Shown here: in pieces, positions 1 through 6,744 of the stretch
How positions within the stretch are numbered: the stretch's first letter is position 1
Layout of the letters: every line of letters begins with the position of its first letter
Source: an uncultured Bacteroidales bacterium
GTDB taxonomy: Bacteria > Bacteroidota > Bacteroidia > Bacteroidales > Bacteroidaceae
Assembly: GCA_902779845.1 (NCBI GenBank)
Contig: CACZCZ010000024.1
Span: 1-37,725 of the forward strand
Reading direction: 5' to 3'
DNA: 37,725 nt
Notes under the pieces: generated by a model
Databases searched by the model: none
What the model was told of the DNA's origin: nothing
The model's input: only the letters and a program-made list of their open reading frames with translations
Made by a program: the position numbers and the translations under genes

Positions 1-1
1 C

Positions 2-331
2 CACTGCATCAAGGAGGCCATCACCGAGGGCAACGCCATCGAGCTGGGCGACCTGGGCCGCTTCACGCCCTCCATCACCAGCGAGGGCGCACTGCCCGGT
101 ACCGACGCCGAGGGCAACCCCATCACGGCCATGGAGGCCTTCACGGAGGCTAACATCAAGGACGTCAACGTGAACTACGAACTCGGCTCCGGCCTCGACT
201 TCAAGCGCGACGACTTCGACTTCGAGTACACCACCAGTCGCAAGGCACAGGCTGCCGCCAAGAAGGCCCAGAAGAAGGGTCAGAGCAGCGCCGACTGGAG
301 CGAGGACGACGGCGGCAACGACGAGCCCTAA
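2..331 (+). CDS. HU-family (HU-HIG type) DNA-binding protein, 3' part
   Basis: The reading frame is open from the window edge and ends with TAA at 329-331, so only the C-terminal part (about 109 residues) is present. It contains an HU-like core (CIKEAITEGNAIELGDLGRF) followed by a segment with the pattern FTEANIKDVNVNYELGSGL and an acidic and lysine-rich tail (AAAKKAQKKGQ, then SADWSEDDGGNDEP). This layout matches the Bacteroidota HU-HIG group, which are longer than E. coli HU and carry a disordered charged tail. Such proteins are thought to bind DNA in the nucleoid, but what this one binds is not known. A hairpin terminator follows immediately, and a smalltalk micro-protein gene lies about 490 bp downstream. 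The internal ATG at 131 is not the real start because homologous sequence continues upstream of it. Confidence 0.82.
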   Translation, partial: HCIKEAITEGNAIELGDLGRFTPSITSEGALPGTDAEGNPITAMEAFTEANIKDVNVNYELGSGLDFKRDDFDFEYTTSRKAQAAAKKAQKKGQSSADWSEDDGGNDEP

Positions 332-339
332 ACCACGAA

Positions 340-372
340 GGTGAGTGGCGCGCAAGCGCCCTCACCACTTTT
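340..372 (+). terminator. Hairpin terminator after the HU-like gene
   Basis: GGTGAG-T-GGCGC pairs with GCGCC-CTCACC around a GCAA (GNRA) tetraloop with one bulged base, followed by ACTTTT. It begins 8 bases after the stop codon, as expected for an intrinsic terminator. Confidence 0.7.
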
Positions 373-409
373 CAAACACCACAGAAAACTTTTTAGACAC
401 CACAGATTT

Positions 410-442
410 CTTGAAGTGTCAAGCGTCGCAAGCGCCGAGCGC
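410..442 (+). repeat. Family B element, copy 1
   Basis: It starts TTGAAGTGTCAAGCGTC and ends CCGAGCGC with a GCAAG middle, about 32 bp. TTGA-AGTG-TCAA forms a small hairpin at the left end. Upstream it abuts TTTC, as do copies 2 and 6. Confidence 0.8.
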
Positions 443-469
443 ACAGATTACGCGGATTTTTTTTCTTAG

Positions 470-496
470 ACAACGAATTAAACGAATTAAACGAAT
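470..496 (-). repeat. Triple 9-bp repeat (ATTCGTTTA type), copy 1
   Basis: On the minus strand the units read ATTCGTTTA, ATTCGTTTA, ATTCGTTGT. The same 27-bp block occurs at 741-767 and, split by a family B insertion, at 1044-1108. Confidence 0.85.
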
Positions 497-616
497 TTCT
501 CTTACTCTTGATGCCAAATTTAATCCTATATTACACAAATTAGGGCGGCACGCTACGCAGGTGCCGAAGAATAAGGGTACACTCAATGCGTGGCATTCGA
601 AAGCCGCGAAGCCTTT

Positions 617-650
617 CTTGAAGTGTCAAGCGTCCTTCGGCCGAGCGCGC
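617..650 (+). repeat. Family B element, copy 2
   Basis: CTTGAAGTGTCAAGCGTC is followed by CTTCGG and CCGAGCGC. The left end is the same as copy 1 and the middle segment is different. Confidence 0.8.
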
Positions 651-667
651 TCGGAATCCGTGAAATT

Positions 668-707
668 CTTGAAGTGTCAAGCGTCACCCTTCGGGATGCC
701 GAGCGCG
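668..707 (+). repeat. Family B element, copy 3
   Basis: Same ends as copies 1 and 2, with the longer middle ACCCTTCGGGATG, which can form a CCC-TT-CGGG type mini-hairpin. The middle is identical to that of copy 4. Confidence 0.8.
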
Positions 708-740
708 ATTGAAATTGAATGATAACAAGTTGCTAAAAAA

Positions 741-767
741 ATTCGTTTAATTCGTATAATTCGTTGT
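741..767 (+). repeat. Triple 9-bp repeat, copy 2 (empty site)
   Basis: Units ATTCGTTTA, ATTCGTATA, ATTCGTTGT. This is the uninterrupted form of the block that at 1044-1108 carries a 38-bp family B insertion. Confidence 0.9.
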
Positions 768-819
768 TTTAAAAAAGATTTAAGTTCGGATTTAAGACAG
801 ATTTATGTTCGTAAGAAGA

Positions 820-930
820 ATGAAGGAAAGTACTAAGAAGACACTGAAGAAGGTGGCGGAGATTGTGATCACCATCATCACAGCCCTTCTCACCACACTG
901 GGCGCACATGCCGCCGGCATTGTGCAGTAA
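820..930 (+). CDS. Smalltalk-type micro-protein
   Basis: A 36-residue protein starts with MKESTKKTLKKVAEIV and ends with a short hydrophobic segment (ITIITALLTTLGA) and AHAAGIVQ. The polar N-terminus followed by the I-x-I-x-TA-x-x-TTLG helix matches what is known as the smalltalk family of Bacteroides and Prevotella, often found beside HU-like DNA-binding protein genes, as here. Its function is unknown. The hydrophobic stretch suggests a single membrane-associated helix. An in-frame ATG at 805 would add MFVRR, but the start at 820 matches the family pattern. A 12-bp hairpin follows 45 bp downstream. Confidence 0.72.
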   Translation: MKESTKKTLKKVAEIVITIITALLTTLGAHAAGIVQ

Positions 931-974
931 TGGAAAGCATGAGAATCCATACAATCCTATTCACCCTTCTCATT

Positions 975-1006
975 CAGCAGGCTGCATCGAACGGTGCAGC
1001 CTGCTG
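975..1006 (+). terminator. Perfect 12-bp hairpin downstream of smalltalk
   Basis: CAGCAGGCTGCA pairs perfectly with TGCAGCCTGCTG around the loop TCGAACGG. There is only a weak T-run (TAGTTTC) after it, so it is either an imperfect terminator or an mRNA 3'-end stabiliser. Confidence 0.65.
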
Positions 1007-1043
1007 TAGTTTCAGGGTGCCACGCACGGCCGTGACAAAGAAA

Positions 1044-1108
1044 ATTCGTTTAATTCTTGAAGTGTCAAGCGTCACCCTTCGGGATGCCGAGCGCGTATAA
1101 TTAGTTGT
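1044..1108 (+). repeat. Triple 9-bp repeat, copy 3, interrupted by a family B insertion
   Basis: Units ATTCGTTTA, ATTC-[38-bp insert 1057-1094]-GTATA, ATTAGTTGT. Removing the insert restores the 27-bp block at 741-767 except for one base. This is the filled site that defines the exact ends of family B. Confidence 0.9.
1057..1094 (+). mobile_element. Family B element, copy 4, ends defined by an empty site
   Basis: The 38-bp insert starts TTGAAGTGTCAAGCGTC and ends GGATGCCGAGCGC. No target duplication longer than one base is seen. It has no coding capacity, so any movement would need a factor supplied from elsewhere, or replication slippage or template switching. Confidence 0.8.
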
Positions 1109-1130
1109 TTAAAAGTTCGTGGGGAAGAGC

Positions 1131-2093
1131 TTATAGTTTCACAGAGGTGATGTCAACGAGGTTGTTGATGATGGCGTAGATGGTGAGGCCGGCGGGGCTG
1201 TGGATCTGCAGCTTGCTGGCGATGTTGCGGCGGTGTGTGATGACGGTGTTGACGGAGATGCAGAGGTGCTCGGCAATCTCCTTGTTGGACATGCCCTGCA
1301 CCAAGGCGATGATGACGTCCTTCTCGCGATCGGAGAGGGCATCGGACTGCTGGCCCGCACCTGCCTTGAAGACCATGTCGGAGATGTTGCGCGTGACGTC
1401 GCTCTGCTTGACTTGCTGCTCCAGACGACGGATGGCAGGTACGAAGATGTGGTCTTCGACCATGGCGTGCTGCTGCAGCCATACCTCGTTCTCGTAGATG
1501 TCATGGAGCGTGGCGGTGAGCTGGTTGTTGTGCAGGCCGTCCTGCGGCAGGTACTTGATGATGAGCAGCTTCAGCTCGCGCAGCTTCTTGTCGGCAGCAC
1601 CGTGGTGCTTGGAGAAGGTCTCCACGTTGTAGTCGTTGGCGGGACGCCCCTCGATGAGCGACTGGACGTAGGGGAAGAGGGTTTTCTGCTCGTAGCGCAT
1701 GTGGCGCCGTATCTCCTGCGCGTACTCATCGTAGAAATGGATGATGAGCTTGGCCAATGACTTGTCTTCGTCGAGAGATTCCTGCAGCTCACGCCGGATG
1801 TAAGGCAACTGGAAGTCAAGGAAGTAGGCGTGGCTGGCTTCCAGGTAGTGCAGCAATGTAGGCACGGAGATCTTCGCGTCGGTGTCAAAGTCGCCATAGC
1901 CGTTGACGATGAAGTTGACTACGACCAGGAAGGTGTAGGTGTCAACGCCATTGTCCTCGCAGGTTTCCTTCACGGTCTTGTCGCCAAAGCCGAGGCTGAT
2001 GCCGAAGCTCCCTAACGCCTGCAACAGGTCGTAGTTGTCGCGGATCATCGAGATCATCTTGTCGTCGGCCTCGTATAATTTCATACTTTTCAT
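1131..2093 (-). CDS. Hemerythrin-domain transcriptional regulator with LuxR-type HTH
   Basis: A predicted 320-residue cytoplasmic regulator. The first part has an all-helical hemerythrin/RIC-like region with candidate di-iron ligands in HYLEASH, RRHMRYEQ, SKHHG and HAMVEDHIF. The C-terminus has a LuxR/GerE helix-turn-helix (LSDREKDVIIALVQGMSNKE, then AEHLCISVNTVITHRRNI). Hemerythrin domains bind O2 or NO at a di-iron centre, or donate iron in the YtfE/ScdA repair proteins, so a one-component sensor for oxygen, NO or iron is inferred. I chose the ATG at 2093 because a TAnnTTTG promoter box lies at 2117-2124; the longer frame up to 2147 would have to be encoded by the promoter itself. The gene is divergent from the porin-imelysin operon, which makes that operon a likely target. 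Confidence 0.82.
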   Translation of the reverse strand: MKSMKLYEADDKMISMIRDNYDLLQALGSFGISLGFGDKTVKETCEDNGVDTYTFLVVVNFIVNGYGDFDTDAKISVPTLLHYLEASHAYFLDFQLPYIRRELQESLDEDKSLAKLIIHFYDEYAQEIRRHMRYEQKTLFPYVQSLIEGRPANDYNVETFSKHHGAADKKLRELKLLIIKYLPQDGLHNNQLTATLHDIYENEVWLQQHAMVEDHIFVPAIRRLEQQVKQSDVTRNISDMVFKAGAGQQSDALSDREKDVIIALVQGMSNKEIAEHLCISVNTVITHRRNIASKLQIHSPAGLTIYAIINNLVDITSVKL

Positions 2094-2116
2094 GAGACAT
2101 GTCTTTTTCTCGGGCG

Positions 2117-2147
2117 CAAAGATAGGGATATTTTCCGGAAAAGGCAA
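2117..2147 (-). promoter_or_regulatory. Promoter of the hemerythrin regulator
   Basis: On the minus strand TTG (2147-2145), a 20-base spacer and TATCTTTG (2124-2117) match the Bacteroidota -33/-7 consensus. The expected start near 2111 leaves a leader of about 18 bases. Confidence 0.75.
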
Positions 2148-2271
2148 TCCTCATTAATAGGTATTAACATTTAAGGAGTAGAAGAGCGAGTAATCATAAC
2201 AGGGTAGGCCATTCACCAAAACAGGGGAAGCGGGGGTGGCGGAGGAGGCGCAGAATACTGATTTTTGCGTA

Positions 2272-2302
2272 TTGTGGGAACTAGGAATTGTCAGTAATTT
2301 TG
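2272..2302 (+). promoter_or_regulatory. Promoter of the porin-imelysin operon
   Basis: TTG (2272-2274), 20 bases, then TAATTTTG (2295-2302). The transcript would carry a leader of about 200 bases holding a CCCC-AAAA-GGGG hairpin and the 7-bp tandem repeat. Confidence 0.72.
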
Positions 2303-2322
2303 CAGCGGATTTCGAAAGGTCC

Positions 2323-2334
2323 CCAAAAGGGGCG
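2323..2334 (+). repeat. CCCC-AAAA-GGGG hairpin in the operon leader
   Basis: A short perfect hairpin around an AAAA loop. The same core (GCCCCC-AAAA-GGAGGC) recurs twice just after the signal peptide of the following porin gene. Confidence 0.6.
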
Positions 2335-2338
2335 AAGA

Positions 2339-2471
2339 GATTCGGGATTCGGGATTCGGGATTCAAGATTCGGGATTCGGGATTCAAGATTCAAGATTCA
2401 AGATTCAGGATTCAGGATTCGGGATTCAAGATTCGGGATTCAAGATTCAGGATTCAAGATTCAGGATTCAA
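2339..2471 (+). repeat. Nineteen tandem 7-bp units (GATTCNN)
   Basis: Nineteen consecutive units of GATTCGG, GATTCAA or GATTCAG, with no unit broken, 133 bp in all. They lie between the promoter and the start codon of the first porin. Arrays of this kind change copy number by slippage, so the leader length may vary between strains. Confidence 0.95.
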
Positions 2472-2500
2472 GAAGTTTAAGAAGTTTAAGAGTTTAAGAT
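2472..2500 (+). repeat. Tandem 9-bp repeat GAAGTTTAA
   Basis: Two GAAGTTTAA units and one shortened GAGTTTAA directly follow the 7-bp array and end 8 bases before the porin start codon. No clear Shine-Dalgarno sequence is seen, which is common in Bacteroidota. Confidence 0.8.
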
Positions 2501-2508
2501 AGTTCAAT

Positions 2509-3951
2509 ATGATGAAAAGAATATTTTTCATAGGAGTGCTGGCACTGACAAGTGTCTGTGCGACGGCACAGGAGACAAAGGTCACGGGCGTGGATGGCGT
2601 GACGGGTGCAAGCCCCCAAAAGGAGGCGGGCGTGGATGGCGTGACGGGTGCCAGCCCCCAAAAGGAGGCGGACACGAAGGCGAAAGGCGACGATGAGAAG
2701 AACGAGGAGGCGGACGGCTATCGAAAGTACCGCGTGGGCGGCTATGGCGAGATCCTGGCACAGTTCAAGAACTACGGCATTAACCGCTTCAACGGCACCG
2801 CCCAGGGAAATAGTGACTTTAAGCGCAATACCATCTCCATTCCCCGTTTTGTGTTGGCCGGCGACTATAAGTTCAACAAGCACTGGATGCTTGGGATGGA
2901 AGTGGAGTTCGAGGCAGGCGGCACCGGCACAGCCTACGAAATCGAGAACACCGAGAATGGAGAGTATGAGACCGAGGTGGAGAAAGGCGGCGAGGTGGCG
3001 CTGGAGCAGTTCCACATCACCTACCGGCTGAACAACGCCTTCATGGTGCGCGTGGGACATCAGATTGTGCCTGTGGGGTTGACCAACGCCCACCACGAGC
3101 CTGTGAACTTCTTCGGCACCGTGCGTCCGGAAGGCGAGACCACACTCTTACCCAGCACGTGGCACGAGACGGGTCTCAGCATTCTTGGTGAAGTGGGTAA
3201 GAAATGGACCTTGTTCGACTATCAGGCGATGGTGCTGGCAGGTCTCAATGCCAACGGCTTCGACCGCAACACGTGGGTGGCCGGCGGCAAGCAGGGCTTC
3301 TTCGAGGTGGACAACTTCACCTCGCCCGCTTATGTCGCGCGTGTCAATTATAAAGGTGTTCCCGGTTTGCGCCTGGGTGCCTCTTTCTACTATGTGCATA
3401 ATGCGGCTGCCAACAGCGACAAGCCTCAGACCTACACCTTCGACGTGCCTGTAAGAATATGGTCTGTAGATGCACAGTATGTGCACCGTTACTTCACGGT
3501 CCGGGGTAATATCCTCGGCGGTAAGATTGGCAACAGCTCCCTGCTGACAGCCAAGAACAACCGCCTGAGCAGCAAATCCCCCTACAGTCGTCTGGCACCT
3601 ATTGCGGAGCGCGGCGTGAGCTATGGCGCAGAGGCTGGTATCCATGTGAAGGGCTTCGTGCGGAATCCCAAATGGTGGGACATCACGCCCTTCTTCCGCT
3701 ATGAATACTACAATCCGCAGGAGAAAGTGCTCGTTGATGCGAACAACCTGAAGGGTGCTGATGACAGGCTGAAGACCCACATGTGGGTGGCAGGCCTGAA
3801 CTATCGCCCCCTGCCCTATCTGGTGATTAAGGCAGACTACACGCATCGCAGCATCGGCGACGGAAAGTACAAGTCGGAGAACGAGTTCGCGCTCGGCGTG
3901 GCGTTCGTGGGATGGTTCCTGAAGGACAATAAATTCAGAATTGATCATTAA
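2509..3951 (+). CDS. Outer-membrane porin, OprO/OprP-like (first porin)
   Basis: 480 residues. A signal peptide (1-21, ending ATAQ) is followed by a repeated 14-residue linker (28-55) and then a long beta-rich region with alternating aromatic residues (YRKYRVGGYGEILAQF, then a strand ending LAGDYKFNKHWMLGMEVEFE) and a conserved GHQIVPVGLTNAHHEP segment. This is the pattern of phosphate-selective-porin-like (Porin_O_P) trimeric porins of Bacteroidota. What passes through it is not shown by the sequence. As the first gene of a run that continues with imelysin and di-heme proteins, transport of iron complexes or of small anions are both possible. The start could also be the second Met at 2512. 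Confidence 0.82.
   Translation: MMKRIFFIGVLALTSVCATAQETKVTGVDGVTGASPQKEAGVDGVTGASPQKEADTKAKGDDEKNEEADGYRKYRVGGYGEILAQFKNYGINRFNGTAQGNSDFKRNTISIPRFVLAGDYKFNKHWMLGMEVEFEAGGTGTAYEIENTENGEYETEVEKGGEVALEQFHITYRLNNAFMVRVGHQIVPVGLTNAHHEPVNFFGTVRPEGETTLLPSTWHETGLSILGEVGKKWTLFDYQAMVLAGLNANGFDRNTWVAGGKQGFFEVDNFTSPAYVARVNYKGVPGLRLGASFYYVHNAAANSDKPQTYTFDVPVRIWSVDAQYVHRYFTVRGNILGGKIGNSSLLTAKNNRLSSKSPYSRLAPIAERGVSYGAEAGIHVKGFVRNPKWWDITPFFRYEYYNPQEKVLVDANNLKGADDRLKTHMWVAGLNYRPLPYLVIKADYTHRSIGDGKYKSENEFALGVAFVGWFLKDNKFRIDH
2590..2673 (+). repeat. In-frame 42-bp tandem duplication after the porin signal peptide
   Basis: Two copies of a 42-bp unit (2590-2631, 2632-2673) encode VDGVTGASPQKEAG and VDGVTGASPQKEAD. 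Each contains the imperfect hairpin GCCCCC-AAAA-GGAGGC, like the one in the leader at 2323. The copies differ at only two positions, so the duplication is young. Confidence 0.9.
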
Positions 3952-3982
3952 ACCATAAAAAAAACTTAAAACATTAACGGAC

Positions 3983-5164
3983 ATGAAAAAGAATGTACTG
4001 ATGATTGGCCTGATGGCCTTGAGCCTTGGCTTCGCCGCCTGTAGCGATGACAACAAAGATGACAACGGTGGGGGCCTGAATACCATTCCCGAAGGGACTG
4101 AAGAGGTGGAGATTCAGGACAACAACATCGATGTCACCTCCCAGAACATCACCGCTTGGACGCAGTATGCCACAGCCGTGGCCAATCTGCTGACCAAGGA
4201 TGCTTCGGACTTGAATAAGGCGTGGAGCGTCAGCTACAACGACGGAGAACCTTACGCCCAGACCTTTAAGGACTTTGGCGGCGAATACCAGAGTGCAGCA
4301 GCCTGTGTGCAGCAGATTGTTGACGGATGCATCGATATCGCGAGTGAGGTGGGCACCGCCAAGATTGGTGAGCCGCGTGATCTGTGGGAGGCCGGGAAGT
4401 ACACGGAGGCGGTGTATGCTGTGGAGTCATGGTACAGCTGGCACTCTATCGACGACTATTCCAACAATATCCTCAGTATTCGCAATGCCTTCAACGGCAC
4501 CCGTAACAATCAGGAAGCAGCCCACTCTCTGGCAGCTTTCACGAAAGCGGTGGATGAAGGCCTGTATGCGTCAGTAAAGCTGCGCATCGAAGCTGCCTAC
4601 AATGCGATCAAAGGGATGAATGCTCCCTTCCGCAGCCATATCGGCAATCCCACTGTGCTCAAGGCGATGGTTGCCTGTTCAGAACTGGTGGATGTGCTGC
4701 AGAACAACCTCACCACCTTCGTCATCGCCCATGCTGATGACGATGAGCTGGAGGCTATCGTGCACAACTATGTGGATCAGGTGGTTCTTCCCACCTACGC
4801 CGACCTGGTCAGCAAGACCACATTGCTGCGCCAGTCTATTGTGGAGCTGAGCCAGCAACCTTCATCGGCCGCTTTCAAGGCTGCTGCTGACTTGTGGATT
4901 GAGGCTCGCGAGCCCTGGGAAACCAGCGAAGCTTTCCTCTTCGGTCCCGTTGCTGACCTGGGACTTGATCCCAACATGGATTCCTGGCCTTTGGACGTCG
5001 ATGCCATCAAAGGTGTGCTGGAAAGTGGCAAGATTGAGGAGCTGATCAAGTGGGAAGGCGAATACAGCGAAGACAATGAGGATATCGAGGCTGTCCAGAA
5101 TGTGCGCGGATTCCACACGTTGGAGTTCCTGTTGTTCAAAAACGGTAAGGCACGCAGTTACTGA
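3983..5164 (+). CDS. Imelysin-family lipoprotein (M75, IrpA/EfeO-like)
   Basis: 393 residues with a lipoprotein signal (GFAAC, Cys20) and an acidic linker. The body is helical and ends with the family's GxHxxE signature, seen as GFHTLEFLLF (His378, Glu381). Imelysins are periplasmic, usually linked to iron uptake or iron-regulated operons, and are not proven proteases despite the M75 name. The stop TGA overlaps the next ATG (ATGA at 5162-5166 region), so it is translationally coupled to the di-heme protein, a pairing also known in other Gram-negative iron-regulated operons. Start chosen at the only ATG directly before a signal peptide. Confidence 0.88.
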   Translation: MKKNVLMIGLMALSLGFAACSDDNKDDNGGGLNTIPEGTEEVEIQDNNIDVTSQNITAWTQYATAVANLLTKDASDLNKAWSVSYNDGEPYAQTFKDFGGEYQSAAACVQQIVDGCIDIASEVGTAKIGEPRDLWEAGKYTEAVYAVESWYSWHSIDDYSNNILSIRNAFNGTRNNQEAAHSLAAFTKAVDEGLYASVKLRIEAAYNAIKGMNAPFRSHIGNPTVLKAMVACSELVDVLQNNLTTFVIAHADDDELEAIVHNYVDQVVLPTYADLVSKTTLLRQSIVELSQQPSSAAFKAAADLWIEAREPWETSEAFLFGPVADLGLDPNMDSWPLDVDAIKGVLESGKIEELIKWEGEYSEDNEDIEAVQNVRGFHTLEFLLFKNGKARSY

Positions 5165-6684
5165 TGAAGAACCATACCATATTATGGTGCATTGTTCTCA
5201 CAGCCCTCTGGGGTTGTGAGAATGATGCTATAGAGGTGAAGGACATTCGCGACATCGAGGTGCCGGAGGGTTTTGTTCTTTCTGCCGGCACCTCTACGGT
5301 CTTCAAGAATTCCAGCTATGCCTATGACACGGATGCCGACTGGGTGGGCAATATCCCCGCCAATGAGAAGCGGTTCACGCATGGCGACCGTCTCTATGAC
5401 AATCCCATGAACTCCGGCAACGGCCTTGGGCCTGTCTATGCAGGCTACTCGTGCGGCTCGTGTCATCGTAATGCCGGTCGGACCAAGCCGAGCCTGTGGA
5501 CACAGACCGGCACCGACCCCGACGGCACGCCCTACTACGGCAGCGGCGCCTACGGTTTCTCGTCGATGCTGGTGTATGTTACCCGCAAGAACGGCGCTTT
5601 CTTTCAGGATTACGGGCGTGTGATTCACGATCAAAGCATTATGGGTGTGACAGCAGAAGGCAAGCTGGAATGCCGTTGGCACAGCCAGCAGTTCACCTTC
5701 CCCGACGGTACGCCCTATGAGCTTGTCTATCCTGAATACACCATCACCGACTGGTATAAGCCCACCTATCGCGACACCGATGAACCCATCCGTCCGGAGG
5801 ACCTCTTCTGCACGGTGCGCATCCCCCTGCGCCACGTGGGAATGGGGCAGATGATGGCGCTCGACCCAGCAGAAATCGAGGAACTGGCGCGCCGCTCCAA
5901 CTATCCCGAGTACGGCATCTCAGGGCGCGCCAACTACATCACAGAACGCGGTCGTCTGCAGCTGGGACTCTCGGGCAACAAGGCACAGCACGCCGACCTC
6001 ACCGTGGAGCTGGGCTTCTCCAGCGATATGGGCGTCACCAACAGCCGCTACCCCGAGGAGATCTGTGAGGGGCAGAGCCAGATGCAGCAGGGCTCCATGA
6101 TGGGACTGCTCTACGACAAGCTGGAGATCTCGACAGAGGATATGGAAGATGTCGATTTCTACCTGCACGGACTGGGCGTTCCTGCCCGAAGGCTGGGTAG
6201 CACGTCCACACAAGTCAGCTACAAACAACGCCAAATCACGGAACGCGAGATGGTGGCCATCGGCGAACAGAAGTTCTTCGAGGCCAAGTGCCACCTGTGT
6301 CATGTGACCACGCTGCACACCAAACCCCGTGGCGCTAAGTTACTCAATGGCACCGAGCTGCCGTGGCTGGGCAACCAGACCATTCATCCCTACAGCGATT
6401 ACCTGCTTCACGATATGGGCTCTGAGATCATGGGTGTAGGACTTGACGACCACTATGTCAGCGGACTGGCTCGCGGCAACGAGTGGCGCACGACCCCGCT
6501 GTGGGGCATCGGGCTGCAAGAGAAGGTGAATGCGCACACCTATTTCCTGCATGACGGCAGGGCCCGCAATCTGCAGGAGGCCATCCTATGGCACGGTGGA
6601 GAGGGCGAAGCCAGCAAGAACCTCTTTAAGAATATGCACAAGGACGACCGTTCGGCGCTGATAAAATTCCTAGAGTCACTATAA
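5164..6684 (+). CDS. Di-heme oxidoreductase-family lipoprotein (DHOR/DUF1111)
   Basis: 506 residues. A lipoprotein signal ends in LWGC (Cys18). Two c-type heme sites are visible: CGSCH at 97-101 and CHLCH at 377-381. The segment following the first heme (RNAGRTKPSLW), TDPDGTPYYG and the C-terminal WRTTPLWGIGLQEK / YFLHDGRARNLQEAILWHGG are typical of the di-heme 'thiol oxidoreductase' family found beside imelysins. It would act on the periplasmic side and needs the cytochrome c assembly system, a candidate for which lies at 10125-11282. Substrate unknown; iron reduction or oxidation is an inference from the neighbourhood. A family A element starts right after its stop codon. Confidence 0.9.
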   Translation: MKNHTILWCIVLTALWGCENDAIEVKDIRDIEVPEGFVLSAGTSTVFKNSSYAYDTDADWVGNIPANEKRFTHGDRLYDNPMNSGNGLGPVYAGYSCGSCHRNAGRTKPSLWTQTGTDPDGTPYYGSGAYGFSSMLVYVTRKNGAFFQDYGRVIHDQSIMGVTAEGKLECRWHSQQFTFPDGTPYELVYPEYTITDWYKPTYRDTDEPIRPEDLFCTVRIPLRHVGMGQMMALDPAEIEELARRSNYPEYGISGRANYITERGRLQLGLSGNKAQHADLTVELGFSSDMGVTNSRYPEEICEGQSQMQQGSMMGLLYDKLEISTEDMEDVDFYLHGLGVPARRLGSTSTQVSYKQRQITEREMVAIGEQKFFEAKCHLCHVTTLHTKPRGAKLLNGTELPWLGNQTIHPYSDYLLHDMGSEIMGVGLDDHYVSGLARGNEWRTTPLWGIGLQEKVNAHTYFLHDGRARNLQEAILWHGGEGEASKNLFKNMHKDDRSALIKFLESL

Positions 6685-6727
6685 GAGGACTCTCCCCCCG
6701 CCCTCCCTATAAGGGAGGGGCAATTAC
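6685..6727 (+). repeat. Family A element A1 (after the di-heme gene)
   Basis: It reads GGACTCTCCCCCCGCC, then CTCCC-TATAA-GGGAGG, then GGCAATTAC. It begins directly after the TAA of the di-heme gene and is the inverted partner of A2 (6817-6897), with the start codon of the second porin between them. Confidence 0.9.
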
Positions 6728-6744
6728 TTATAAAAAACATTCTC

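Larger units (their letters stand above)
373..819. other. Gene-free stretch packed with short repeats
   Basis: No credible gene is seen here. The stretch holds three family B elements (410-442, 617-650, 668-707), two triple 9-bp repeats (470-496 and 741-767) and unassigned sequence between about 500 and 610. A 125-codon open frame at 345-722 is an artefact of the repeats: its repeated FLKCQAS peptide is the translation of the family B elements. Confidence 0.7.

Noticed and set aside
345-722. 125-codon open frame with repeated FLKCQAS peptide
   Set aside because: The repeated peptide is the translation of three family B elements, the frame starts inside the HU terminator, and the rest has no protein-like character.
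930-1100. 56-codon frame starting MESMRIHTILFTLLIQQAAS, overlapping the smalltalk stop
   Set aside because: It contains the hairpin and family B copy 4 and has no recognisable family; the signal-like start is not enough to call a gene, although a small peptide is not excluded.
2339-2471. The 7-bp array considered as a CRISPR array
   Set aside because: Units are contiguous, 7 bp long and without spacers, and there are no cas genes.
2154-2502. Open frames on both strands through the 7-bp array (NPESRI and DSGFKIRD type peptides)
   Set aside because: They are simple translations of the repeat and cross the promoter region.
6685-6727. Family A copies considered as ordinary intrinsic terminators only
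   Set aside because: Some copies follow stop codons, but there is no T-run after the hairpins, several copies lie inside coding sequence and genes continue as operons through them.
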